This document shows positions 21,258 to 29,206 of a DNA stretch of 33,258 bases, piece after piece; position 1 is the first letter of the stretch, and each line of letters opens with the position of its first letter. The translations under genes were made by a program, and so were the position numbers. A model generated the notes under the pieces. The model ran no database searches. It saw nothing but the letters and a program-made list of their open reading frames with translations, and was not told the DNA's origin. The DNA is from JALHUB01 sp050010555. Lineage in GTDB: Bacteria > Chloroflexota > Dehalococcoidia > DSTF01 > JALHUB01. The stretch spans positions 1-33,258 of the forward strand of contig JBEKKV010000023.1 of NCBI GenBank assembly GCA_050010555.1. Reading direction: 5' to 3'.

Positions 21258-22370
21258 ATGGCGCAAGAGAGCGCATTTCAGTCAGAGGAAGTCTCAATCC
21301 TGAAGGAGGCCAGGCAAGCCGGCATAACGTGGCGCGAACTCGCCAGCCACATGGGGCTGAGTCGGTCGCGTCTCTATCACCTTGTAAAGGCCTCCGAGAG
21401 TGAGAGAGCGCGTGTACGGGCCGCGTTCGCCGAAATCCTCGCAACGATGCCCGAGCGGAAGCCGATTCCCCCGACTCCGACAAGGCGGGCCGCAGATGCT
21501 TTTCTTTGCTCGCTTCGGGCGCAAGGACAGCCCGGGAGCTCATACCGAGTCGTTGGATCATGTCTCAATCAGCTCGTGGCTTACGTCGGCGACGCGAGCC
21601 TAGATAGGGCAAGTTCCCTTGTTCTCGATTACATGGCCCTCCGCGCTGGCAGTTTGAAGCCCAACTCTATGCATTGCCAGTTTTCGCATCTCCGGCAGTT
21701 CTTTGAATATTGCTTCTATGAGGGTTTGATCGAGCGGAATCCCTTTGCTCGCATGAAGAGCCCGAGGCGGGAGAACGTCGTCACACAGCCCCTATCGGAC
21801 GCGGAGATATCGGCGATCTTGGATCATGCCGACTCGTGGGAGCGGGCGATGGTGATCCTCCTCTTGGGCTCGGGGATGCGAATTGGCGAGTTAGGCGCGC
21901 TCCGCTGGAGCGAAATACGCGAAGGCGTGCTACTGCTGCACGGCAAGGGCAGGAAGCAGAGGACCGTAGCGCCGGGCGCCGCAGCTTTCCGAGCGCTGAT
22001 GGCGCTGCCCCGAGTCGATGAGCGAGTCTTCCCGTTCAACTACCGGCACATCGAGCACAAGATGGAGGACTTATCTCGGCGCTCCGGCGTGAAGTTTCAC
22101 CCGCATCAACTGCGGCATTCGTTCGCCCATCGCTTCCTGGAGGCAACACACGGCGACATCGAAACGCTGTCGGCGATTCTCGGCCATAGCAATCTCGACA
22201 CGACGGCCACCTACCTTCGCGCCTTCCGACGCGAGCGAGCGCTGGCGGCTCAAGCCCGCTACAATCCTGCTGACGCATTCTTCGGCGCAAAGCCGGAGCC
22301 CGATCCTGAGCCCGAAGCGGCAGAGGGACGCGACCCGAAGATCATCCCGTTCAGACTGAGGAGCGCTTAG
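21258..22370 (+). CDS. tyrosine recombinase with N-terminal HTH
   Basis: This 370-aa protein has a helix-turn-helix at residues about 10-40 (ILKEARQAGITWRELASHMGLSRSRLYHLVKA), a SAM-like domain (about 75-165) and an intact recombinase catalytic domain: Arg in SGMRIGEL (about 205), Lys in GKGRKQ (about 230), His/Arg in HPHQLRHSF (about 281), His in LGHSNLD (about 308) and Tyr in TATYLRAF (about 317). It has its own promoter and leader. It is the second recombinase of the element and sits near attR. The HTH suggests it could also bind its own control region. It may serve excision, multimer resolution or inversion; it could also be the integrase, with the 329-aa enzyme as partner. Confidence 0.92.
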   Translation: MAQESAFQSEEVSILKEARQAGITWRELASHMGLSRSRLYHLVKASESERARVRAAFAEILATMPERKPIPPTPTRRAADAFLCSLRAQGQPGSSYRVVGSCLNQLVAYVGDASLDRASSLVLDYMALRAGSLKPNSMHCQFSHLRQFFEYCFYEGLIERNPFARMKSPRRENVVTQPLSDAEISAILDHADSWERAMVILLLGSGMRIGELGALRWSEIREGVLLLHGKGRKQRTVAPGAAAFRALMALPRVDERVFPFNYRHIEHKMEDLSRRSGVKFHPHQLRHSFAHRFLEATHGDIETLSAILGHSNLDTTATYLRAFRRERALAAQARYNPADAFFGAKPEPDPEPEAAEGRDPKIIPFRLRSA

Positions 22371-22621
22371 GGCTATGCTAGTTGATTCGGCAGGCAGATA
22401 ATCGGAGCGTTCGGCCGGGGGTTTTGTTGTGCGGCAGAATGAGCCGGGATAGTCGTAAGCCGGTGAATAGTGCGGCATCCCATCGCATCCTTGCGACGCA
22501 CCGTAGCACAACCGAATAATTGTCAAGAGGGAATGGGAAGATTTCGGACGATTACGTGAAGCCTAGCCCATGCGCACGGTCTACCCCCGGCCGACGACAT
22601 TAGAGCAGGAGGAATCAAACA

Positions 22622-22978
22622 ATGAACGATTGGGAAGAGATCGCAAAGCAGGCGTGGGATGCCGCCAATGTCGGCGACATGGTGAGGGCGGGAACAATCG
22701 CGCTGCCTGTGCTCCAGAGCACCATCAACAATCTTGCCAAACCGGGCAAGACACGCGAGGCTGAAGTTTTCTGGGCGCGGGTCGCTGCCGCTGCCCCAGA
22801 GGTCAAAGATGAAATAGACATCTTCGCCATAGGTATGCTCGCTACCGCTACGGGAGCCATGATCTGCAATGTCTTTGACAATCTGGAGACGGTAGGGACC
22901 GAGCGGCGCCAGCGCTTTATCATCGCCCTAGTCGAGACGGCGCTCACCATGTTCTATCGCAGCAAGAATCCGGCTTAG
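22622..22978 (+). CDS. hypothetical protein, 118 aa
   Basis: AGGAGGA precedes the ATG. The protein is mostly helical and acidic at the N-terminus (MNDWEEIAKQAWDAANVGD), with a moderately hydrophobic helix (DIFAIGMLATATGAMICNVF, about 66-85). No family is recognised. A hairpin with T run follows the gene. It lies next to attR, a usual place for accessory cargo such as defence or exclusion genes, and this is its only functional hint. The 22371-22621 gap upstream shows no clear promoter or structure. Confidence 0.68.
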   Translation: MNDWEEIAKQAWDAANVGDMVRAGTIALPVLQSTINNLAKPGKTREAEVFWARVAAAAPEVKDEIDIFAIGMLATATGAMICNVFDNLETVGTERRQRFIIALVETALTMFYRSKNPA

Positions 22979-22996
22979 GTTAGTGCGCCTAAAAGT

Positions 22997-23016
22997 ACCC
23001 GCTTCGCACGGGTTTT
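22997..23016 (+). terminator. intrinsic terminator after 118-aa gene
   Basis: ACCCG (22997-23001), loop CTTCGCA and CGGGT (23009-23013) are followed by TTT (to 23016), about 20 bp past the stop codon. The stem is short. Confidence 0.6.
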
Positions 23017-23071
23017 GAATGGGGAAAACAAATCGAGGCGGCGCGAGAACCGGCTTGCAGATTCAGGGATA

Positions 23072-23115
23072 AACCCCATTCAGGTGCGCTACCGGGCTGC
23101 GCTACACCCCGACCC
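23072..23115. repeat. attachment site copy (attR), orphan 5' half of tRNA-Pro
   Basis: This is a perfect 44-bp copy of 9154-9197. It contains the 5' half of the tRNA gene on the minus strand, up to the anticodon loop, and no 3' half, so it is not a functional tRNA. It marks the right end of the element. Confidence 0.93.
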
Positions 23116-23120
23116 GCCTT

Positions 23121-23149
23121 ATCCTATCAGACGCCGGACACCGCTACAA
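23121..23149 (-). promoter_or_regulatory. probable original tRNA-Pro promoter, now separated from the gene
   Basis: On the minus strand TTGTAG (23149-23144), 17 bp and TAGGAT (23126-23121) lie just upstream of the orphan tRNA 5' half, as expected for the ancestral tRNA promoter. The boxes match consensus only partly. Confidence 0.5.
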
Positions 23150-23158
23150 GCGCCCTCG

Positions 23159-23995
23159 TTACCCGCCAAGCCATCGGCCGAGGATCACCATCAGGAGTCC
23201 TACTGAGGCTACGAGCCCGTACTCGGTCGCGACCGGTCGAGACAGGTGGCCGGTGAGATGGTGCTGCGCAATGCCGCTGGCAACGTAGAAGAAGAGCAGC
23301 AGGAACACTGCCGCCAGAAAGCCCTCCAGCGGCACGAAGTACAGTGCCCAACGCGCTTCGGCGACGACGAAACCAATCGTGACGGCGAATCCGAGCGAAC
23401 GCAGGCTCCTGCGCCCTACGGGCGGCGGCATCAGCTCCGTCTCGCGCAGTACCTCTGCGGCCAGCACCGTTGTCAAGAGACCAGCGCAGATCGCCGCCGG
23501 CACAAGGCCAACGCCATAGCTGTACATGACGGCGTACAGGCCGAACGCGGCGAGATAGCTGCCGATGTTGAGAATGAAGCGCCCCGTCCCGTAAAGCTCG
23601 CTGTGAATGTCCAGCGAGAGGCATTCGCCATACAGGACGCCGCCCATCATCACGCCGGCGACGAGCGCGGCAAGGAGCTTCCAGTAGCCGCTGACCGTCT
23701 CTTGCAGAAAGAAGCCGGCCGAAAGGGAGAACACCGCTGGCACCAAAAGATATGGCGCCGTGTCCAGGGCGCCGCGGAGCGATCCGCCAGCGTACGCTCG
23801 CACGATGCCGTCGCTTCCGAGGCCGACGATGAGCGTGGTGAGCAGCAGCCAAAGCGGCCGCGTTGGCTCAAGCGTCAGGAACAGAGCCACGCCCAGCGCA
23901 TAGATTCCGCCAACGATGGGAATGCGGCCGGCCGGCGGGATAGCAACTCGGTCCAAGAGGCCCGCGGCGCCTCCGACCGGCGCTTCACCGTCCAA
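23159..23995 (-). CDS. multi-pass membrane protein, unknown function
   Basis: About seven to eight hydrophobic segments cover the length, with a small charged N-terminus. The longer frame begins at GTG 24034 without a ribosome site; a TTG at 23995 eight bases after AAGGAGGG is the better start, giving 278 aa beginning LDGEAPVGG. There are no catalytic motifs. The pattern of short loops resembles uncharacterised conserved membrane proteins (DUF-type) of environmental bacteria. It is the first chromosomal gene to the right of the element. Confidence 0.75.
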   Translation of the reverse strand: MDGEAPVGGAAGLLDRVAIPPAGRIPIVGGIYALGVALFLTLEPTRPLWLLLTTLIVGLGSDGIVRAYAGGSLRGALDTAPYLLVPAVFSLSAGFFLQETVSGYWKLLAALVAGVMMGGVLYGECLSLDIHSELYGTGRFILNIGSYLAAFGLYAVMYSYGVGLVPAAICAGLLTTVLAAEVLRETELMPPPVGRRSLRSLGFAVTIGFVVAEARWALYFVPLEGFLAAVFLLLFFYVASGIAQHHLTGHLSRPVATEYGLVASVGLLMVILGRWLGG

Positions 23996-24198
23996 GGATG
24001 GCTCCCTCCTTGCTCCCCCCAACAATTGCTGCACTGCTTTGGCGGGGGCCGTCGAAGTGACAGCGCAGGCATTCTAGCCGTTGTCGCGTCGGGGTGTCAA
24101 ACCGAACGAAGATTGGCCGGAATCCCTCTTGACCGAAACGCTGGCGCTTGTCACCCTTGGAGGAGTTAATTTTCGACCCGACAAGGAGGGCCGGGCGA

Positions 24199-25182
24199 CT
24201 GCGAAAGAGAACCTTCCTGCTGGCACTTTGCGTGTTGCCGATCATTGCCGCCGCCGGCTGCCACGGCGGGATCGCCGCCTTCAATCCGCTCCGACCGGCT
24301 GCCTCGCCGACGCCGTGGTCGCCGCCGGCCTTCCTCAACGCCGCTGCGCCGCTCGACATCCCGACGTATGACGGCTCCGGGCAAGCCGTCCACCCCGACG
24401 TCGTCTACTTCCACGATGGCTGGCACGGCCACAAGTACTGGATGGCCGTAACCCCTTACCCCAACGGCAATGACTCACGCGAGAACCCGAGCATGCTGGT
24501 CTCGGAGGATGGCCGGACGTGGTCACCGCCGGACGGCCTCAAGAACCCCGTCGTCCCGGCTCCTTCGTGCGACCATAACAGCGACCCAGACCTGGTCTAC
24601 AACCCCGGCAACGATAAGCTTTACCTCTACTACACGCGCCAGGCGCGGTCGAAGCGCTGCGCCGGCCAAAACGCTAACGACATTCTCTTGCTCACCTCCG
24701 GTGACGGCGTAGACTGGAGCGCGCCGCAGTCGGTGATGCACTGGAACCTGGACAGCTATCCCCTCTACCTGTCGCCGGCCGTTGTGCTGGTGAACGGCAC
24801 TTTCCACATGTGGATGGCGGGCGGCGGCGGGGTGCTGCACACGACGAGCAAAGACGGCATCACCTGGTCGCCCGTCGAGAAGGTCGACCTGGCGGCTGCG
24901 CCCTGGCACCTCGACGTACTTTATGTGGACAAGCAATACTTGATGGACTACGTTGACTCGCCCAATGCGGGCGCGCACCTGATGCTGGCGACGAGCAGCG
25001 ATGGATTAAAGTGGACCACTGATCCCAATCCGCTGCTCAGCCCAAGCAACGGCTGGGACAACGAGCGCATTTACCGCTCGACTCTTCTTTACGACGCCAG
25101 CGCTCGCCTCTTCAAGCTGTGGTATTCGGCAAAAAGCGACAACGGGCAGTGGCATATAGGCTACGCAGAATCGCCAGGCTAG
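24199..25182 (+). CDS. lipoprotein with beta-propeller (glycoside-hydrolase-like) domain
   Basis: From the proposed start, basic RKR and a hydrophobic stretch (TFLLALCVLPII) precede the lipobox AAGC, so the protein is a lipid-anchored exported protein. The mature part resembles five-bladed beta-propeller proteins related to glycoside hydrolase families 32/43: HPDVVYFHDGWHGHKYWMAVTPYPNGND, ENPSMLVSEDGRTW, SDPDLVYNPGNDKLYLYYT and WHLDVLYVDKQYLMDY are repeated blade-like units ('S-DG--W'). A start at TTG 24148 has no ribosome site; CTG at 24199, nine bases after GGAGG, gives a perfect signal peptide but is a rare start codon. Substrate unknown. Confidence 0.78.
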   Translation: MRKRTFLLALCVLPIIAAAGCHGGIAAFNPLRPAASPTPWSPPAFLNAAAPLDIPTYDGSGQAVHPDVVYFHDGWHGHKYWMAVTPYPNGNDSRENPSMLVSEDGRTWSPPDGLKNPVVPAPSCDHNSDPDLVYNPGNDKLYLYYTRQARSKRCAGQNANDILLLTSGDGVDWSAPQSVMHWNLDSYPLYLSPAVVLVNGTFHMWMAGGGGVLHTTSKDGITWSPVEKVDLAAAPWHLDVLYVDKQYLMDYVDSPNAGAHLMLATSSDGLKWTTDPNPLLSPSNGWDNERIYRSTLLYDASARLFKLWYSAKSDNGQWHIGYAESPG

Positions 25183-25269
25183 AGTCATCGCAAGCGAGCG
25201 CCCGACCCGCTGGGGAACGGGCCTCGCATGTGCTGCCCGTCTTACCGACCTGGTCGACGGTCGCTCACC

Positions 25270-25488
25270 TTACCAGTCGAAATAGTTCGCCATCGGCGCC
25301 GCTTCTGTCTTGTTGCCGGTGCAGAACGAGTCCCGAAGGCCGCCAACGTACTCACTGATTTCGCTCCCGACCGTGTCGTAGAGCCCGCAGCCGGAAGGCT
25401 CGCAGAAGAACTCGCGCAAGGGCGCCGTTTGCTCGACCTCCTGGTCATCCACCTGCGCCATCGGCGTGTCTCGCTTAATCTGTGTCAT
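25270..25488 (-). CDS. small hypothetical protein, 72 aa
   Basis: A strong ribosome site (GGGGGAGG) precedes the ATG. The N-terminal half is acidic and polar; the C-terminal half has three Cys (FCEPSGCG, SFCTG) and is Gly-rich. It ends MANYFDW. It has no signal peptide. It lies downstream of mfd in the same direction, about 135 bp away. It does not match a family I know. Confidence 0.65.
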   Translation of the reverse strand: MTQIKRDTPMAQVDDQEVEQTAPLREFFCEPSGCGLYDTVGSEISEYVGGLRDSFCTGNKTEAAPMANYFDW

Positions 25489-25624
25489 CTCACACCTCCC
25501 CCGGGAAGACTCGCTTTCTGTTAGACGGCGCGTCCCTCACCAGGAACAGATTATCGTATTCCCGGGGCGTGCTCCGGATATGAAACCATGGGGGGCGCGT
25601 GTGAAGAACGCATGACTGGGGCCG

Positions 25625-28600
25625 TCAGGCTGAAGTCGCGGGAGCGAGCCCGACCAGCCTTTGCATGACACCCAAAAGCACGTCGCGCCAGCCGTCACCG
25701 AGGCGGAGGCGACTGAGCCGCACGGAGGTCGGGCCAACCCAGGAGCCGTCAGGAAGCTGGCGTCGCAACTGCTCCTGCGGTAGGTGGCGTCCCTGCACCA
25801 TTCGCAGAACGATCTGACCGTCCTCCGTCTGGACCGACTGCACTCCGGCTTCGCGCGCCAGGGCCCGGACGCTGACGACGTAGAGCAACGTCTGCACGGG
25901 CTCCGGCAACGGCCCGAACCGATCGCGCAGCTCCTGCGCTATGTCGTCGACCTCCTTCGGATGCTGCACGCGCGTCATTCGCTGGTACAAGGCAAGGCGC
26001 AGGTTCAGGTCCGGAGCGTAACTCTCAGGGATGTGGGCGACGAGCGGCAGGTCGATGGCAAGCGGCGGCAGCGCGGTCGACGGCGTGGGCGGCTTCTCGC
26101 CGCGCTCGATCGCCTTGAGTCCTTCGACGGCGTCGGCCAGCAGCCGGGTGTACAGGTCGAATCCGACAGCGCCGATGTGTCCGCTTTGTTCGGCGCCCAG
26201 CAGGTTGCCGGCGCCGCGAATCTCCAGGTCGCGGAGGGCGATCTGAAAGCCGGCACCCAACTCCGTCGCCTCGAAGATGGCCTGCAGGCGCTTCTGGGCG
26301 GGCTCACTTAAGGAGCGATGGCGGTCGTAGAAGAGGTAGGCGTAGGCTCTGCTGGCGCCCCGTCCGACGCGGCCGCGAAGCTGGTAGAGCTGCGCCAGCC
26401 CCAGCCGGTCGGCCTGGTTGATCATTATGGTGTTGACGTTAGGGATGTCGAGGCCGGACTCGATGATAGTCGTGCAGACGAGGGCGTCGACGGCGCCGCG
26501 AGCAAAGTCGAGCATGACGCGCTCTAGCTGGTCTTCCGGCATCTGCCCGTGGCCGACGGCTATCTCTGCCTCCGGCACGAGGCGTCGCAGCCGGTCGGCG
26601 ACTCCTTCGATATTGAAGACGCGGTTGTGGACGAAATAGACCTGTCCCCTTCGCTCCAGCTCGCGGAGCATGGCGTCGCGGGCGAAGTGCTCGTCGAACT
26701 CAAGGACGTAGGTCTTAATCGGCAGGCGGTCCTCCGGCGGCGTGTCCATAACGGACATGTCACGAATGCCGCCGAGCGCCATGTGGAGCGTGCGCGGGAT
26801 GGGCGTCGCTGAGAGCGTGAGCACGTCAACCTGCTGTCGCATGTGCTTCAGGCGCTCTTTGTGGGCGACGCCGAAGCGCTGCTCCTCGTCGATGATCACC
26901 AGGCCGAGATCGCGGAAGGCGACGTCCGACTGCAAGAGCCGGTGCGTGCCGATGACTACGTCGACGGAGCCGGCCGCCAGATCTCGCACCACGTCTCGCT
27001 GCTCCCTGTCGGAGCGGAAGCGCGACAGCATCTCGACGCGGACGGGGAAGCCGGAGAGGCGCTCGCAGAACGTCTGGAAATGCTGTTGGGCGAGCACGGT
27101 CGTGGGCACGAGCATCGCGACCTGCATGCCGTCCATCACAGCCTTGAACGCCGCGCGTATGGCGATTTCCGTCTTGCCGTAGCCCACGTCGCCGCAGACC
27201 AGTCGGTCCATGGGGCGTTGGCTTTCCATGTCCAGCTTGACCTCCGCCATCGCCGCCGCCTGGTCCGGCGTTTCGACGTAGGGGAAGGACGCTTCGAGCT
27301 CCTGCTGCCAGGTCGTGTCGGTCGAGAAGGCGTGCCCGTGCAGCACGTTGCGCGAGGCGTAGAGCGCCAGCAGCTCGCGCGCCAGGTTGCGGACCGCCCT
27401 CTGCACGCGATCCTTCGCGCGGCGCCACTCCTGCGTGCCCAGGCGGGTCAGCGACGGCCTCTGGTCGCCGGGGCCAACGTAGCGGCTGACGCGGTCGACC
27501 TGGTCCGTCGGCACGAATAGGCGATCGCCCTCCGCGTAGCGCAGCTCCAGGTACTCGCGCTCCTGTTTCCCATCCGCGACGGCCTGGGCGTCGGTCTGGA
27601 GGCGCGTCAGGCCGGCGAACTCGGCGATGCCATGCTCGATGTGGACGACAAAGTCGCCGGGGCTAAGGTCGGCGAGGAAGTCGACGCGCCGGCCCGCGGT
27701 CGGACGCGTGAAGCGGCGCTGCTTGACGAAGCCGAAGAGCTCGGAGTCGGTCAGTAGCGTAAGTCCGCCTCCCTGCGGCGAGCGAACGCTCCACCCCTCG
27801 GGGAGCGAGCCGTGGACAACGGCCAGCGCACCAGCCGGCAGCGGCGACTCGATGGCGGCGAGCGGCGTGGCGAAGAGATCGTGCTCGCTGAGGACTTCGG
27901 CGATGCGCGCCGCCTGCTGCGAGACGATGACAGTCGTTTGGCGTCGCTGCGATGCATCGGACAGGTCTTTCACGAGCTCGAGGAGGCGGCCGCCGTAAGC
28001 GCTGGCGGCGGTAAAGTGCAGGGGGAAGCCGCCTTCGCGCTCCTCGCCGCTGGCCCAGCGTGACAGCTCGACGGCGCCGGATCGCGACGCGAGCGCCTCG
28101 CGCAGCTCCGGCCACGGCTTTTGCGGGAAGGGCAGCCTTCGCGGCAGCTCGCAGCGTTGCGTCATCTCGTCCTCTATCTCGGCAATCTGCCGATCGAGCT
28201 CCTCTTCTGCCGTCGCCATATCGGATAACTCATCGAGGACGAGGAGGGCGTTCGGCGGCAGGTGGTCGAGAAGGCTGCTGCGGGCGAGGAACGGCACATA
28301 GAAGATGTCGTCCGGGAAGCCTTCGCCGCTTGCCAGCAGCGCCACCTCATCGCGAAAGCGCGCGGCGACCTCCGGCTTGCAGCCGTCGAAGTCGAGCTTC
28401 GCCAGCAGGTCAGCGGCGCCCGGCTGGGGCAGGAGCATCTCCCGCGCCGGCCCGATTACGGACGATTCGACGAGCCGGACCGTGCGCTGGGTCGACGGGT
28501 CGAACAGGCGCAGGCTTTCGATGCGGTCGCCGAGCAGCTCGATGCGCAGCGGCAGGTCGTTCTCCGGCGGGAAGACGTCGATGATGCCGCCGCGCCGCCC

Positions 28601-29125
28601 GGCCTGCCCCGGCGTGTCGACGAGGGGTGAAAACTGATAGCCGCGCTCGACGAGGCGGCGCAGGAACGGCTCGGGCACCAGACGGCCGCCGGCGGTCAGT
28701 GTCTCGAGCGAGCCGGCCATCTCCTCCGGCGAAAGGGTGGCCTCGGCCAGCGCTTGCACCGGGACGACGACGATCGAAGGGGCGTCGTAGCGGCCGGCGA
28801 GCAACGCCAGTACGCGCAGGCGGTCGCGCACGGCTTCGGCGTCGGGGGCGAGGCGCTCGTAGGGGAGCGCGGCACGGCGGGGAAACAGGTGCAGGTGTTC
28901 GTCGTCGCCGAGCCAGGCCGCCAGCTCCTCTATCAGCGCCTGAGCGCGGTTGGCATGGGCGGTGACGACGAGCAGCGGCGCGTCGGACTGCCGGGCAAGG
29001 AGGGCGATGAGCGCGGCCTTGGCGCCATCGGGCGCGCCGACAGTGAGGCGGCCGGCGGGAGTCTTCAGCCGTCCCTCGGCGGTGAGCGCGTCTTCGATTA
29101 GGGGCAGGACGCCTTTCAGGTTCAC
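25625..29125 (-). CDS. mfd: transcription-repair coupling factor Mfd
   Basis: This 1166-aa protein removes RNA polymerase stalled at DNA lesions and recruits UvrA. It shows the family order: UvrB-like N-terminal domains (about 1-330), the CarD-like RNA-polymerase interaction domain (LSPGDFVVHIEHGIAEFAG, about 490), the RecG-like motor with motif I GDVGYGKTE (about 645), DEEQRFGV (about 745), LSATPIPRTL (about 780), motif VI QLRGRVGR (about 918) and the C-terminal TRCF domain (about 1010-1110). Length is normal for the family. It starts at GTG without a strong ribosome site. It is a core chromosomal gene, which helps to place the element's right boundary. Confidence 0.97.
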   Translation of the reverse strand: MNLKGVLPLIEDALTAEGRLKTPAGRLTVGAPDGAKAALIALLARQSDAPLLVVTAHANRAQALIEELAAWLGDDEHLHLFPRRAALPYERLAPDAEAVRDRLRVLALLAGRYDAPSIVVVPVQALAEATLSPEEMAGSLETLTAGGRLVPEPFLRRLVERGYQFSPLVDTPGQAGRRGGIIDVFPPENDLPLRIELLGDRIESLRLFDPSTQRTVRLVESSVIGPAREMLLPQPGAADLLAKLDFDGCKPEVAARFRDEVALLASGEGFPDDIFYVPFLARSSLLDHLPPNALLVLDELSDMATAEEELDRQIAEIEDEMTQRCELPRRLPFPQKPWPELREALASRSGAVELSRWASGEEREGGFPLHFTAASAYGGRLLELVKDLSDASQRRQTTVIVSQQAARIAEVLSEHDLFATPLAAIESPLPAGALAVVHGSLPEGWSVRSPQGGGLTLLTDSELFGFVKQRRFTRPTAGRRVDFLADLSPGDFVVHIEHGIAEFAGLTRLQTDAQAVADGKQEREYLELRYAEGDRLFVPTDQVDRVSRYVGPGDQRPSLTRLGTQEWRRAKDRVQRAVRNLARELLALYASRNVLHGHAFSTDTTWQQELEASFPYVETPDQAAAMAEVKLDMESQRPMDRLVCGDVGYGKTEIAIRAAFKAVMDGMQVAMLVPTTVLAQQHFQTFCERLSGFPVRVEMLSRFRSDREQRDVVRDLAAGSVDVVIGTHRLLQSDVAFRDLGLVIIDEEQRFGVAHKERLKHMRQQVDVLTLSATPIPRTLHMALGGIRDMSVMDTPPEDRLPIKTYVLEFDEHFARDAMLRELERRGQVYFVHNRVFNIEGVADRLRRLVPEAEIAVGHGQMPEDQLERVMLDFARGAVDALVCTTIIESGLDIPNVNTIMINQADRLGLAQLYQLRGRVGRGASRAYAYLFYDRHRSLSEPAQKRLQAIFEATELGAGFQIALRDLEIRGAGNLLGAEQSGHIGAVGFDLYTRLLADAVEGLKAIERGEKPPTPSTALPPLAIDLPLVAHIPESYAPDLNLRLALYQRMTRVQHPKEVDDIAQELRDRFGPLPEPVQTLLYVVSVRALAREAGVQSVQTEDGQIVLRMVQGRHLPQEQLRRQLPDGSWVGPTSVRLSRLRLGDGWRDVLLGVMQRLVGLAPATSA

Positions 29126-29206
29126 AACGACACCGAAAAGGACTGGCCCTCGGGAACCAGCCCTCGATTATTCTAGCAGCCTGTGCCACGCGCCAGCAAA
29201 CGCGCG

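Larger units (their letters stand above)
9154..23115 (+). mobile_element. 13.9-kb tRNA-Pro-integrated phage-satellite-like element
   Basis: The element is bounded by 44-bp direct repeats. It encodes two tyrosine recombinases, a Toprim primase, a P-loop ATPase, an origin-like repeat cluster, small and large terminase, a tape-measure protein, several zinc-ribbon proteins and a lipoprotein. No capsid, portal, protease, connector, baseplate or lysis gene is present. All genes but the lipoprotein read rightward, with many ATGA or TGATG overlaps, and all frames appear intact. This composition suits a phage satellite better than a decayed prophage, but a deleted prophage cannot be excluded from one sequence. 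Confidence 0.85.

Noticed and set aside
23072..23115. Second tRNA-Pro gene
   Set aside because: Only the 5' half to the anticodon loop is present; the 3' half is missing, so it is an attachment-site copy.
23246..24169. 307-aa plus-strand frame opposite the membrane protein
   Set aside because: Composition is Arg/Gln/Glu-rich and without domain signal; the minus-strand frame has clear membrane segments and a ribosome site.
25270..25488. RiPP precursor peptide
   Set aside because: Three Cys in the C-terminal half are suggestive, but there is no maturation enzyme or transporter nearby.
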